Both the position numbers and the translations under genes were made by a program. A DNA stretch of 64,000 nt from Dactylis glomerata (taxonomy: Eukaryota > Streptophyta > Magnoliopsida > Poales > Poaceae): NCBI GenBank assembly GCA_007115705.1, contig QXEO01000152.1:2585870-2649869 (forward strand), in the 5' to 3' direction. Below the pieces are notes generated by a model. It searched no databases and had not been told where the DNA came from. It saw only the letters and a program-made list of their open reading frames with translations. Within the stretch, counting starts at the first letter, position 1, and each line of letters starts with the position of its first letter. Shown here in pieces: positions 1 through 9,615 of this stretch.

Positions 1-1345
1 ATCCAACAATCCTTGGTATTGTGGGTGTCCTTCTTGTGGATAATGCAGTAGCGGCGACGTCGACCTTTATCGCGATCGGAGCGGTCCCCGCGGCGTTGCT
101 TATGATCTGGCTCCGCCGCGAGGGCTGCAGCCTCCTTTCGCTTGGGGTCCTTGGACTTCGGCTTTGGGGGAGGCGCCTCCGGCAGATTGTGCACGAAGAG
201 CCTCCCCTCCTCAGCCTTGGCGCAGCGGTCGGCGATCTCGAAGAGCCTGACGACGGAAGTCAGCTCATCATTCACAGACAGCTTCTCCCGCATCTTGACG
301 TCGGAGACGCCCGTGGAGAATGCGGAGATGACCTCCTCGTTGGAGATCCTGGGGATCTTGTTCCTCATCTGACTGAAGCGCTGGATGTATTGACGAAGCG
401 TCTCGCCCTTGTACCGACGCACCGCTTTAAGATCGTTCTTAGTTGCCGGGCGCTCATACGTGGGCATGAAGTTGGCAACGAACTGACGACATAAATCCTT
501 CCACGACGTCACGAATTCGTGAGGAAGATTCATGAGCCAAGTTCGCGGAGCGTCCTTGAGGGCCATGGGGAACCAATTGGCCATGGCGCGCTGATCTCCA
601 CGCGCAGCCTGGACGGCGACGACGTAGAGTTGGAGGAATTCGACAGGATTTGTGGTCCCGTCGTAACGCGCGCTGATGTCTGGCTTGAACTTGTCAGGCC
701 AGACGACGTAGCGCTGCTGGCGAGTGAGGGCATGACACCCGGGGTTGTAGATCGGGACGCCGGGGGTCCTGACGTTCTTGCCAGCTTCGCCGATGTCATC
801 GATGGCGTGGTCATGATTTTTGCGGAGCGCTCGAGGGAGACGCGTGCGTCTTCCGGAGCGCGTTGGACGATTTGGCAGCTGGGCTCCCCGTGCGGCGAAG
901 ATGCGGCGCGGGAAACCACCCTCTTGGCCTTGTTGGCCATCCCATCTCCGGCGCTCGGGGCGCGATGCCCCGCCGCCGGATCTGGGCTCCCCGCGCCCTG
1001 GGCTCCTCCCAAGGCCGGGTCTTCGTTGGCGATGGCGACGAGCTCGGCGATTCGAGCGCGCCACCCCTCACGCCCGTCGTCGGTGGGTTGATAGCGCAGC
1101 AGCTCCTGCGCCATGGCGAGTGCCTGCGCAGGAGACAGCTGACTCCCAGAACGAGCGCGAGAAGTGGCGGTGGCGGTGAAGGAGAGCGAAGGCTCTGTCC
1201 GCCCGGACGGGAGGTAGGAGGACTCCAGATCTTCCTCCTCTTCCTCCTCGGCCGAACCTTCATGACGACGGAAGATGGGCTCGGTTTGCCCCCGAACAGC
1301 GTTGCGACGGCGAAGACGCTCGAGCCTTGCGTTGGCGTCAGCCAT
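1..1345 (-). pseudogene. Element A gag (partial, frameshifted)
   Basis: Structural capsid/nucleocapsid polyprotein of a Tat-lineage retroelement. The start is the ATG at 1345 (MADANARLERL), shared with D, F and J. An acidic stretch (EEEEEE, about residue 35) comes first, then a basic linker, then the Retrotrans_gag core (motifs WPDKF, YDGTTNPVEFLQLY and NWFPMALKDAP) in the part below about 800. Relative to the other copies, bases are lost near 820-830 (GCGGAGCGC against GCGGCGGCGC), which throws the capsid half into another frame. The window starts just inside the zinc-knuckle region (CIHK-type motif around 20-50). Only about 45 bases separate it from the primer site. Confidence 0.8.
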
Positions 1346-1379
1346 GTCGAAGCAGATCTAGAAGAAAACACACCACAGC

Positions 1380-1397
1380 CCCCTACCTGGCGCGCCA
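1380..1397 (-). other. Primer-binding site of element A
   Basis: The minus strand reads TGGCGCGCCAGGTAGGGG two bases after the LTR end. The same 18 bases occur beside the LTRs of C, D, F and J. The TGG start is the usual complement of a tRNA CCA tail; I do not identify the tRNA. Confidence 0.75.
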
Positions 1398-1399
1398 AA

Positions 1400-2319
1400 T
1401 GTCGATGGATTTCGTGTCGCAAGAACACGGGGTACCACGCGACAGACCCAAGGATTCGAACGCAGGGGGCTGAACGTGTGAGATCTTGGATCGCAACAAA
1501 ACACGGTGACGGAAGTCTCGATTGTCGAACGTGCTACGCACTGCAGAGAGGGAGACCGAGCTTTACCCAGGTTCAGGGCCCTCGTGGTGAGGTAAAACCC
1601 CTACTTCCTGCCTTCTTGTATTGCGACGCGACACCTCGCGAGGAGTACAAGGCCTTGGTTACAAAGCTCTAGCTGGCCAGAGGTTGAAGAACCTGCGTGC
1701 CCAGCTAGCAGCTTGAAGAAGATGAAGACCTGATTAGATCGGATCCCCCCCTAAGGGGTGGCCTCCCCCTCCTTTTATAGTGCCAAGGTCCTCCTTCCCC
1801 TTATCTTCTTGGGGAAGGGGTTGCCACACACGGCCAAGGAGGGAGGACAGCTGTAGGCGATGCTCTTCTGTAGACTTGGTCTTCGTAGGGTAGCGGCGCC
1901 GGTCCACAGGAGTGGGTGGAGGAAGCTGACGTCCTCCTCTGGCGCCCTACACCGTCCACGCTATATTTAGGGGGGTGGCCAACTGCCACTGTGCCGCTTT
2001 GGGCAGGCACAGCGAAAGTTGGTCTCCTCCCTGTCGGGGGTAGCGTGGGAGGTACGCGGTCTTCTGCCCATTATCTTCTTGCTCTGCACGCAATCATGCT
2101 GAGCTGTCGTGGGCGTGCGTCATCTCCTCACCAGCAGGGGCTCGTGAGGAGGTCTTCTGGTCCTTAGTGGTTTCCGTCGTCGTTCTCCTCACGAGGTGCC
2201 TCCTCGTGAGGGTCTTCTCCGTGACTTGTATCGTTGATTATCTCCTGGGCTGAAGATGGGCCGATGACGGGGCCCAGGAGCAGGTGGACCGGGATACCCC
2301 AGTATCCAGAACATCGACA
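1400..2319 (-). repeat. 5' LTR of element A
   Basis: 920 bp. The minus strand starts TGTCGATGTTCTGGATACTG at 2319 and ends ...CATCGACA at 1400. It holds a U3 inverted repeat near 2190-2215, a TATA box at 1771-1780 and a GAGGTGTCGCGTCG-type U5 segment. It aligns throughout with the LTRs of B, C, D, F and J. Confidence 0.9.
1771..1780 (-). promoter_or_regulatory. TATA box in the LTR of A
   Basis: The minus strand reads CTATAAAAGG followed by a GGGGAGGCCACCCCTTA segment. The same box and downstream block lie in the LTRs of B, C, F and J, so this is the likely core promoter of family 1. Confidence 0.75.
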
Positions 2320-4234
2320 TCGGCGGCGTGGGGCTCGGCAGCGATCCTCGCGGGCCTCCCCAGTATCTCCGGCAGGGGAGGCGAAGTAGCCCTGGAGGGC
2401 CCCGGCTTGGTGGAGGTCGTCCCCCTCTCGCCGCAGGGTTCGGGGGCTGTCCCTGAGCTGGGCGGTGCGGCGGTTCTTGTCGGAGGTGCCTCCGGGGTGG
2501 TGGTGGTGCTGGCTACAGAGGCGGCAGCAGGAGCTGCCCCCATCGTCTCTGGTATGCCCCCTGTGCTAGGGGGCTCATTCGCGCTGGGAGCTATAGTGGC
2601 TCCCGGGGCGGGCTGCACGTCCATAGACGCGTGATCTTCTTCTTCTCCGGCGGCGCGCGGCGGCGTCGCTGGAGTGGCAGCGGTTGCCGGGTTGGGGCCC
2701 GGCGTGGTCTGCCCGGTCTTCCTCCTCTTCCTCCTCTTCTTCTCTTCCTTCTTCTCCTCGGCGTCCCTGGAGAGAGCAGGGGGAAGAGAGATGAGGAAAA
2801 AAGGTAAGTCAAAGAAAGGAGTTTTCTGTGCAGGGACACTCCTGAGGCATCTCGCTCCACCCATCCTCTTTTGCTCGGGAGGCCAGAGGATGCCGGTGGT
2901 GGTGCGGAGGATTCGCCCGCCGGCTTCTTGCCGTGGGAGACCCCGGCCTCAGGTCGCTGACTAGCGCGCTCGTCGTTGAACTTGGAGCGGCGCTCCGCCT
3001 CTAGGCGGGCTTGGCGCCCCTCCTCCTCCAAGTCTCGCGAGGAGGACGCGTCGACATCTCCCCCGGTGGGCTGGTCCGGCGAGGAGGAGTCGTCATCGGA
3101 GGAATCGGAGAGCACCACTGTGCCCTCGGGGCGCCTCCGACGGACCAGCTGCTCGCCGGACTCCGCATCGTCGTCGTCAAGGTCTCCAGAAGTCGAGGGC
3201 CCCGCTCCCCTAGCCGCCGAGTCCTGCTCCGAGCTTGCCGCTGGTGCGCTCGGGAGGGGGCCAGGCACGACGCCGTCGGCAAGGAATGGGCCCCAGGCGT
3301 TGAACTTCAAGATCCCCGCCATGACGCGGATGGTCTCCCGAGCGCCCAAATTGTAGATCGGCAGGGCATTGCGCGGGATGGCGGGGATGGCAACAGAAGA
3401 GAAGAAGGCTCTTATTACCTCCTCCCGAGCATCGGCATTGAGCTCGCTGACGTGCAGCCGGAGGTCGTCCCCGGCCCTGTGCCTCCAGATCTCCCGGTGG
3501 TGGTCCTGGAGGGGGGCGATGCGTCGGGTGACGAACTCCACCCCGACCATGGTCCCTGTGACGCCTGCCTCCCGGAGATGTCGGATTCGCGGGCAGAGCG
3601 TCCTCAGTGCTTCTTCAGGAAGGGCCTCGCTGGCCCAGGTGGTGAGCTTGACGGGAGGGATCCCGGTGACAAGGAAGAGCTCTGATTCTTCGAGGATGTC
3701 GATGAAGAACCAGCGGCTCTGAAAGTCTTCAACTTTCTTCATCCACTTCAAGTCGATGAAGCCGCCCTCCGTCCCGGCGGTGGCGATGAAGGAAACGCAT
3801 CCGGAACTCTGGTTCAGCCCAGAGGACCGGAGAGAGAAGAGGTGGCAAAAGTACACCACCGACGGCTTGATGCCGATCCAGGCCTCGCAGGCGTAGGCGA
3901 AGACCGCCAGCAAGGTGACGGACTTGGGATGCAGGTGGATGGCCTGGATCCCGTAATTCTCCAAGATCGCCAGGAAGAAGGGGGAGAACGGCGGCAGCAG
4001 GCCGGCGAAGACGGAGAAGAGGAAGAAAGGCTGCGCCGTCGGGGGCAGAGTGTCCTGCGGCGCGCGGCCGTGCCAGATGCGGGTGGCGCCCCACTCATTG
4101 TTCCTGCTCCCGACCATCTCTCGGACGGTCTGGAGCTCGCGGCTGCTCTTGATGCGGGAGTCGAGCAGGGGCGCCGCCGGCCGTGGCACAGCTGCGGAAG
4201 ACCTCGCTGCTCCGACGGCCCGGCGTGGTGCCAT
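2320..4234 (-). pseudogene. Element B antisense gene (aORF), PF04195 'putative gypsy type transposon' protein, C-terminus cut
   Basis: An accessory protein of unknown biochemical role, typical of cereal gypsy elements. Start ATG at 4234 (MAPRRAVGAARSS). The conserved helical core follows (PFSPFFLAILENYGIQ, then HLHPKSVTLLAVFAYACEA and WIGIKPSVVYF at about residues 75-130), then a conserved C-terminal half (GVEFVTRRIAPLQDH, PIYNLGAR), then an acidic Ser/Asp-rich linker (VLSDSSDDDSSS). A splice acceptor (CTCTCCAG then GGACGCCGAGG) near 2768 matches the same exon start in C, so the end of the long open frame probably includes an unspliced intron. A basic second exon follows and is cut at 2320 by element A. 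Polarity is opposite to that of element B. The family match rests on motif recall; the domain call is about 0.8. Confidence 0.75.
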
Positions 4235-4621
4235 AGATCCGGGCGGGGGCGAGTTGCAGCGGGAGGATTGGAAGCTAGGAGGGATTGGATGCGCAAGATC
4301 TTTGGAAGGGAAGTGGCGGCGGCGGTTTGCTGTGGGAAAGAAGAAGGCGCCTTCTCTGCCAAGCTTTTAAGGGGACGGCCAGGGCGCGGTTTCCGAAGCG
4401 TCGGCCTTGACGCGACGGTTCAAAAAACACCCATTACCCCACCCACTACGCACAATCTCCACGTCGCTTCGCATTGCCAACTGCAAGGGCACCACGTGCC
4501 CACGACCTCCGCTTCTTCACATTGTCCTCTGACCGCACGGTTGATGCGTGCTGTTGGAGGGCCCAGCAGCTTCGGGGGCCCCCGGCCCTTCGCTTCCTCA
4601 AGAGGGCGCGTTCGCGGGCCG
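4235..4621. other. Element B sequence between aORF and polypurine tract
   Basis: Holds the presumed aORF promoter and leader on the minus strand, with a TTAAAAG TATA-like site near 4366-4372. The last ~130 bases before the tract (GTCCTCTGACCGCACG..., CCTCAAGAGGGCG) are nearly the same in F and J, although those copies carry a different aORF. Confidence 0.6.
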
Positions 4622-4637
4622 GGCTCCCGGGGGCTAC
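4622..4637 (+). other. Polypurine tract of element B
   Basis: GGCTCCCGGGGGCTAC directly precedes the LTR TG. The same motif stands before the 3' LTRs of F and J, as expected for the plus-strand primer site. Confidence 0.65.
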
Positions 4638-4715
4638 TGTCGATGTTCTGGATACCGGGGTATCCTGGTCCACCTGCTCCTGGGCCCCGTCATCGGCCCA
4701 AGCTGCGGAGAAGAC

Positions 4716-4740
4716 CCTCACGAGGAGGCGCCTCGTGAGG
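4716..4740 (+). repeat. U3 inverted repeat (10-bp arms) of the family 1 LTR
   Basis: CCTCACGAGG, AGGCG loop, CCTCGTGAGG: perfect 10-bp arms. The counterpart in the F 3' LTR (46599-46623) is CCTCATGAGG, AGGTG, CCTCATGAGG. Both arms changed together and pairing is kept. A second weaker inverted repeat (CTCCTCAC ... GTGAGGAG) follows about 45 bases on. Confidence 0.7.
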
Positions 4741-5147
4741 AGAACGATGACCAAAAACTCCTAAGGACCAGAAGACCTCCTCACGAGCCCCTGCTGGTGA
4801 GGAGAGGAAGCACGCCCACGTCAGCTCGGCATGTTTGCGTGCAGAGCAAGAAGATAACGGGCAGAAGACCGCGTACCGCCCACGCTACCCCCGACAGGGA
4901 GGAGACCAACTTTCGCTGTGCCTGCCCAAAGCGGCACAGTGGTTGTTGGCCACCCCCCTAAAAATAGAGTGGACGGTGCAGGGCGCCAGAGGAAGACGTC
5001 AGCTTCCTCCACCCACTCCGGTGGACCGGCGCCACTACTCTACGAAGACCACGTCCACAGAAGAATAGAGTCTACAGCTGTCCTCCCTCCTTGGCCGTGT
5101 GTGGCAACCCCTTCCCCAAGAAGATAAGGGGAAGGAGGACCTTGGTG

Positions 5148-5157
5148 CTATAAAAGG
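5148..5157 (+). promoter_or_regulatory. TATA box in the LTR of B
   Basis: CTATAAAAGG about 510 bases into the LTR, followed by the conserved GGGGGAGGCCACCCCTTAG block. Confidence 0.75.
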
Positions 5158-5517
5158 AGGGGGAGGCCACCCCTTAGGGGGATGGGATCTTCATCTTCTT
5201 CAGGCTGCTAGCTGGGCACGCAGGTTCTTCAACCTCTGGCTAGCTAGAGCTTTGTAACCAAGACCTTGTACTCCTCGCGAGGTGTCGCGTTGCAATACAA
5301 GAAGGCAGGAAGTAGGGGTTTTACCTCACCACGAGGGCCCTGAACCTGGGTAAAGCTCGGCGTCTCTCTCTGCAGTGCATAGTGCGTTCGACGACTCGAG
5401 GCTTCCGTCACCGTGTTTCGTTGCGATCCTAGATCTCACATGTTCAGCCCCCTGCGTTCGAATCTTTGGGTCCGTCGCGTGGTACCCCGTGTTCTTGCGA
5501 CACGAAATCCATCGACA

Positions 5518-7441
5518 GGCGCCACCCACATCTGGCACGGCCGCGCGCCGCAGGTCACTCTGCCCGCGACGGCGCAACCCTTCTTCCTCTTCTCCGTCTT
5601 CGCCGGCCTAGTGCCACCGTTCTCCCCCTTCTCTTCCTGGCGATCTTGGAGACCTACGGAATCCAGGCCATCCACCTGCACCCCAAGTCTGTCACCCTGC
5701 TGGCGGTCTTCGCCTATGCCTGCGAGACGTAGATTGGCATCAAGCCATTGGTAGTGTACTTCCGCCACCTCTTCTCCCTTCGATCCTCTGGGTTGAACCA
5801 GAGTTCTGGCTGTGTCTCCTTCATCGCCACCGCCGGGACAGAGGGCGACTTCATCGACTTGAAGTGCATGAAGAAAGTTGAAGACTTCCGGAGCCGCTGG
5901 CTCTTTGTTGACATCCTGGAAGAATCCGAGCTCTTCCTTGTCACCGGAGTGCCCCCCACCAAGCTCACCACCTGGGCCAGCGAGGCCCTCCCCGACGAGG
6001 CCCTGAAGGCTCTTCGTCCGCGAATCTATGACCTCCGGAAGGCCGGCGTCACGGGGACCATGGTCGGAGTGGAGTTCATCATCAGGCGCATCGCCCCTCT
6101 GCAGGACCACCGCCGGAACATTTGGATGCACCGGGCTGGAGACGACCTCCGGCTTCACGCCAGCGAGCTCAACGCCGACGCACGGGAGGAGGTAATCAGA
6201 GTTTCTCCTCCGCCGCCATTCCCGCCATTCCACGCACCGTCCTGCCGATCTACAACTTGGGCGCTCGGCAGACCAGCCGCGTCACGGCTGGGATCTTGAA
6301 ATTCAATGCCTAGGGCCCGTTCCTCGCTGATGGCGCTGTGCCCGGCCCTCTTCCGAGCGCCCCGGCGGCCAGCTCGGAACAGGACTCGGTGGCGCAAGGG
6401 GCAGGGCCCACTGCTTTCGGAGATCTTGACGATGACGGCGCCGAATCTGGCGAGTGGCTGGCCCGCCGGAGGCGCCCTGAGGGTACCGTGGTACTCTCAG
6501 ACTCCTCCGACGATGAATCCGCCCTGCCAGACCAGCCCACCGGGGGAGACGCTGACGCGTCCTCCTCGCGAGGCCTAGAGGAGGAGGAGCGCCATGCCCG
6601 CCTGGAGGCAGAGCGCTGCTCCAAGTTCAATGACGAGCGCGCCAGCCGGCGCCCTGAGGTAGGGACTTCCCACGGCAAGAAGTCGGCCGATGAGCCCTCT
6701 GCGCCCCCACCACCGGCCTCAGACCTCCCAGTCAAGAGGGGGTAGGTTGAGCGCGATGCCTCATGAGTATCCCTACAAAAATCCTTTACCCTTGACTTAC
6801 CTTTTTCCTAACTCCTTTCCCCTTCCTCCTCCCCAGGGACGCCGAGGAGAAGAAGGAAGAGAAGAAGAGGAAGACCAGCCAGACCACGCCGGGCCCTGAC
6901 CTGGCATCCACTGCCACACCGGTGACACCGCCGTGTGCCACTGGAGAAGAAGAAGACCGTGCATCCGCAGACGCGCCGGCTCCCGACACGACCGAGCCCC
7001 CTAGTGCAGGGGCACACCGGAGACCACGGGGACAACGCCTGATGCCCCCACGACAACCAGCACCACCTGCACCCCAGAGGCACCTCCGGCCGTGCCAGCC
7101 GCTTCGACCGGTGTAAGGATAGCCCCCTCGCCGCGCGGCGAAAGGGGGGCGACCTCCACAGAGCCGGGGCCCTCCAGACCCTCGTCGCCGCCCCTACCGG
7201 AGATCTTGGGGAGGCCACCGAGGATCGCCGCGGAACCCCACGTCGATGCAGATGATGCATGGACGGGAGTGCTTGCGGCCATGACTGGCGCTCTTCGAAG
7301 CGGGGTCGCCAAGGCGCGCGCCGCCGACGAAGCACGCCTCAACAAGGGCTAGGCCCTCCTGAACTAGGCCACGGAGAGGTGCCGCCTCCTAGACGAGCAA
7401 AAGCTCATGTTCGCGTCAGGCCACGATCCATCCAAATTCGT
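5518..7441 (+). pseudogene. Element C antisense gene (aORF), PF04195-type, 5'-truncated and frameshifted
   Basis: Collinear with the B aORF from its residue ~57 onward (THIWHGRAPQ, then FLAILETYGIQAIHLHPKS, KKVEDFRSRWLFVDILEES, TTWASEALPDEALKALRP, GVEFIIRRIAPLQDH). The start codon and first ~55 residues were cut off by insertion of B. Damage: a 1-base shift near 5632, a stop at about 5730 (ET*IGIK), shifts near 6205, and a stop at about 6312. Exon 1 ends near 6743 (AAGAGGG then GTAGGTTGAG); the acceptor CCTCCCCAG is at about 6837. The second exon is Pro/Ala-rich and ends in a coiled-coil-like tail (around 7310-7410). An AATAAA at 7449-7454 fits as its poly(A) signal, so the gene looks like a separate transcription unit opposed to the element. 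Confidence 0.75.
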
Positions 7442-7448
7442 AGGTTCA

Positions 7449-7454
7449 AATAAA
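7449..7454 (+). terminator. Possible poly(A) signal of the C aORF
   Basis: AATAAA a few bases after the end of the aORF tail, in AT-rich sequence and in the sense of the aORF. Confidence 0.45.
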
Positions 7455-7559
7455 GCCGAAACTCAAAATTTCCTGTAGTTTATGCAGATTAGAAAAGGTT
7501 GATGACAAGCAGAGTTTGCCATTACACTTTTGTTCCTTGCGGAGCTGAAGATCCCTTCT

Positions 7560-8089
7560 TCTCAGCCGAGGGCGAGGGGATGGTGAACCCTGAGCCCCCC
7601 GCCCAGTCTTCGCGCACCTGGGGACGGGGCCATCGAGGACGGCGTAGGCCTACGCACCCTCTGGCTTAGGTCCCAGGGATGCGTACCTGTCAAGGAAGCA
7701 CTTGTAGAGGTCCCTCCAGGAGGAGATGGACCTCGGGGGCAACCTGCAGAGCCACCGGCGAGGCTCTCCCTTCGTAGCCATTATGAACCAGTTAGCCATG
7801 ACATGCCCATTGCCTCCAGCCGCCCGAATATTGGCCGCTTATTGCTGTAGGAACTCCACGGGATCGGAGGTCCCATCGTAACGCACCCCATATCCGGCCT
7901 GAAGCAAGGCGGCAAAGTCGCGTGGCGAAGGGGTCCGGCGAGCGCCGTGAAGCCCCGGAAGCCGAGGACGCCGACCTCTGGCTCACCCTGCCCAATGGCC
8001 TCCAGGCCATCGAGGACTTGAAGATGTGCTCGGCGACGGCTCGTGTAGACAGCACGAAGGCGAAGACGGTGATGACGATCGTCACCCAT
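7560..8089 (-). pseudogene. Element C gag, divergent and truncated
   Basis: Start ATG at 8089 (MGDDRHHRLRLRAVYTSRRR), 35 bases from the primer site. The N-terminus is unlike the MADANARLERL gag of A, D, F and J. Further on the capsid core is recognisable: YDGTSDPVEFLQQ (around 7885-7840, followed by a stop), then NWFIMATKGEPRRWLC and SSWRDLYKCFLDRY (around 7800-7680), where the other copies have NWFPMALKDAP and SWKDLCRQF. The frame shifts near 7870-7900. No zinc knuckle follows; sequence similar to gag ends near 7560 and the aORF tail begins about 120 bases further. The element thus pairs a family 1 LTR with a second gag type and lacks pol. Confidence 0.65.
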
Positions 8090-8123
8090 GTCGAAGCAGA
8101 TCTTGAAGAAGACACACCACAGC

Positions 8124-8141
8124 CCCCTACCTGGCGCGCCA
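8124..8141 (-). other. Primer-binding site of element C
   Basis: Minus strand TGGCGCGCCAGGTAGGGG, two bases from the LTR end; identical to A, D, F and J. Confidence 0.75.
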
Positions 8142-8143
8142 AA

Positions 8144-9037
8144 TGTCGATGGATTTCGTGTCGCAAGAACACGGGGTACCACGCGACGGACCCAAAGATT
8201 CAAACGCAGGGGGCTGAACGTGGGAGATCTTGGATCGCAACGAAACATGGTGACGGAAGCCTCGAGACGTCGAACGCACAACGCACTGTAGAGAGGGAGA
8301 TGCCGAGCTTTACCCAGGTTCAGTGCCCTCATGGTGAGGTAAAGCCCCTACTTCCTGCCTTCTTGTATTACGACGCGACACCTCGCAAGGAGTACAAGGT
8401 CTTGGTTATAGAGCTCTAACTGGCTGGAGGTAGAAGAACCCACTTAGCCTAGATAGGAGCCCGGAGATGAAGATCGGATCCCCTCTAAGGGGTGGCCTCC
8501 CCTCCTTTTATAGCGCCCAGGTCCTCCTTCCCCTTATCATCTTGGGGAAGTGGTTGCCACACACGGCCAAGGAGGGAGGATAGCTATAGACTTGGGTCTT
8601 CTGTGGACGTAGTCTTCGTGGAGTAGTGGCACCGGTCCACAAGCTGACGTCCTCTTCTGGCGCCCTGCACCGTCCACCCTATTTTTAGGGGGGTGGCCAA
8701 CAACCACTGTGCCGCTTTATGCAGGCATGGCGAAAGTTGGTCTCCTCCCTGTCGGGGGTAGCGTGGATGGTACGCAGTCTTCTGCTCTTATCTTCTTGCT
8801 CAGCACGGAAACGCGCTGAGCTGACGTGGATGTGGTCCTTCCCCTCACGAGAAACAGCTCATGAGGAGGTCTTCTGGTCCTTAACTGTTTAGCTGTCGTT
8901 CTCCTCATGAGGCGCCTCCTCATGAGGGTCTTCTCCGTTGGGCTTCGGTCATCGTTTCTTCCCTGGGCCGAAGCTGGGCCGTTGAAGGGGCCCAGGAGCA
9001 GCTGGACCAGGATACCCCGGTATCCAGAACACCGACA
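8144..9037 (-). repeat. 5' LTR of element C
   Basis: 894 bp, starting TGTCGGTGTTCTGGATACC at 9037 (minus). TATA box at 8504-8513. The U3 inverted repeat has the CCTCATGAGG form in both arms (about 8908-8935). Confidence 0.9.
8504..8513 (-). promoter_or_regulatory. TATA box in the LTR of C
   Basis: CTATAAAAGG on the minus strand, in the same LTR position as in A, B, F and J. Confidence 0.75.
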
Positions 9038-9615
9038 ATATCCAATCCACTCCCTCCATCCATGCCAATGCCAGAAGGACGCGGTCGCCCGAAGGAGGCC
9101 CGCAATCCGGAGCCCCCTGCTCTGGTGGCGGTGGCAAGGCAGGCGGAAGGTCGGATAGCATCGATGACAGAGAAGCGGATGGCTTGAAGAGACGCTCCTC
9201 AAAGACGCCGGCAGGTTGTGCCAGGCGATGAGAGGCGCGCTTGTCGATTTCATCCGCTTATACATTTTCTCCTCTTGGAATGTGTTTCAGCTCCAAACCT
9301 TGGAAGCGTTTTTCCATCTTTCGATGCTCCTCAAGATAAGCTGTCATGTGCTCATCCTTTGGAGTCTAGCTCTTATTTGAGAAGTTCAGGATCAGCTATG
9401 AATCTCCCTTGACGATGAGGTGCTTGATGCCCAAAGCATTCGCTGCCCTTAGGCCAGCGAGTAGTCCTTCATATTCCGCAATGTTGTTGGAGACCTTGTG
9501 CTCCGGTTTAAAGCAGAGCTGGACGGCATAGAAGAGCTTGTCCCCAGATGGAGAGGTAAGGACGGCTCCAGCCCCCGTGCCCGGGAAGGTTGAAAGCGCC
9601 GTTGAAGTGCATAAC
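9038..9615 (-). pseudogene. Element D second (archaeal-type) RNase H and linker, cut before integrase
   Basis: Decayed reading of the segment that in J runs from WVMHFDG (54550) to the pre-integrase linker. Recognisable blocks are HFNGAFNLPG-like near 9610, the EHKVSNNIAEYEGLLAG counterpart near 9490-9440, AANALGIKHLIVKG near 9440-9400 and ADEINKRASLIAWHNLPA near 9265-9200. A second RNase H of this kind is the hallmark of the Tat lineage (established). Element C begins at 9037, just before the integrase domain would start. Confidence 0.6.

Larger units (their letters stand above)
1..2319 (-). mobile_element. Element A: 5' end of a family 1 Tat-type gypsy retrotransposon
   Basis: Reads right to left: 5' LTR (2319-1400), primer-binding site, then gag running off the left edge. 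The LTR outer end (2319) abuts 3'-internal sequence of element B, so A was inserted into B. The other end is outside the window, so the target duplication cannot be checked; the right flank is TCGGC. Closest relatives in the window are D, F and J. Confidence 0.85.
2320..5517 (+). mobile_element. Element B: 3' end of a family 1 retrotransposon with a PF04195-type antisense gene
   Basis: The 3' LTR is at 4638-5517, with a polypurine tract before it. The upstream internal part (2320-4637) carries the aORF on the opposite strand. The left end is cut by the insertion of A at 2319/2320; gag, pol and the 5' LTR of B are not in the window. The right end (5517) abuts the middle of the aORF of element C, so B was inserted into C. 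Confidence 0.8.
4638..5517 (+). repeat. 3' LTR of element B
   Basis: 880 bp from TGTCGATGTTCTGGATACC to ...AAATCCATCGACA. U3 hairpin at 4716-4740 and TATA box at 5148-5157. Right of it the C aORF starts abruptly at GGCGCCACCC. Confidence 0.9.
5518..9037 (-). mobile_element. Element C: family 1 copy without pol (aORF + gag + 5' LTR)
   Basis: On the plus strand the order is aORF (5518-7441), ~120 bases, divergent gag (minus), primer site, 5' LTR (minus). No protease, RT, RNase H or integrase lies between aORF and gag. Its right end (9037) abuts pol of element D, so C was inserted into D. Its left end is cut by B, and its 3' LTR must lie outside the window. Confidence 0.75.

Noticed and set aside
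863..1672. 269-codon plus-strand frame across gag and LTR of A
   Set aside because: Shadow of the minus-strand gag; it runs over the primer site and LTR boundary and has no domain. Similar GC-rich shadows occur over every family 1 copy.
1400..9037. Family 1 LTRs at 1.4, 4.6 and 8.1 kb as a tandem duplication
   Set aside because: Each has its own orientation, primer site or polypurine tract and different internal sequence on either side; nested insertion explains them better.
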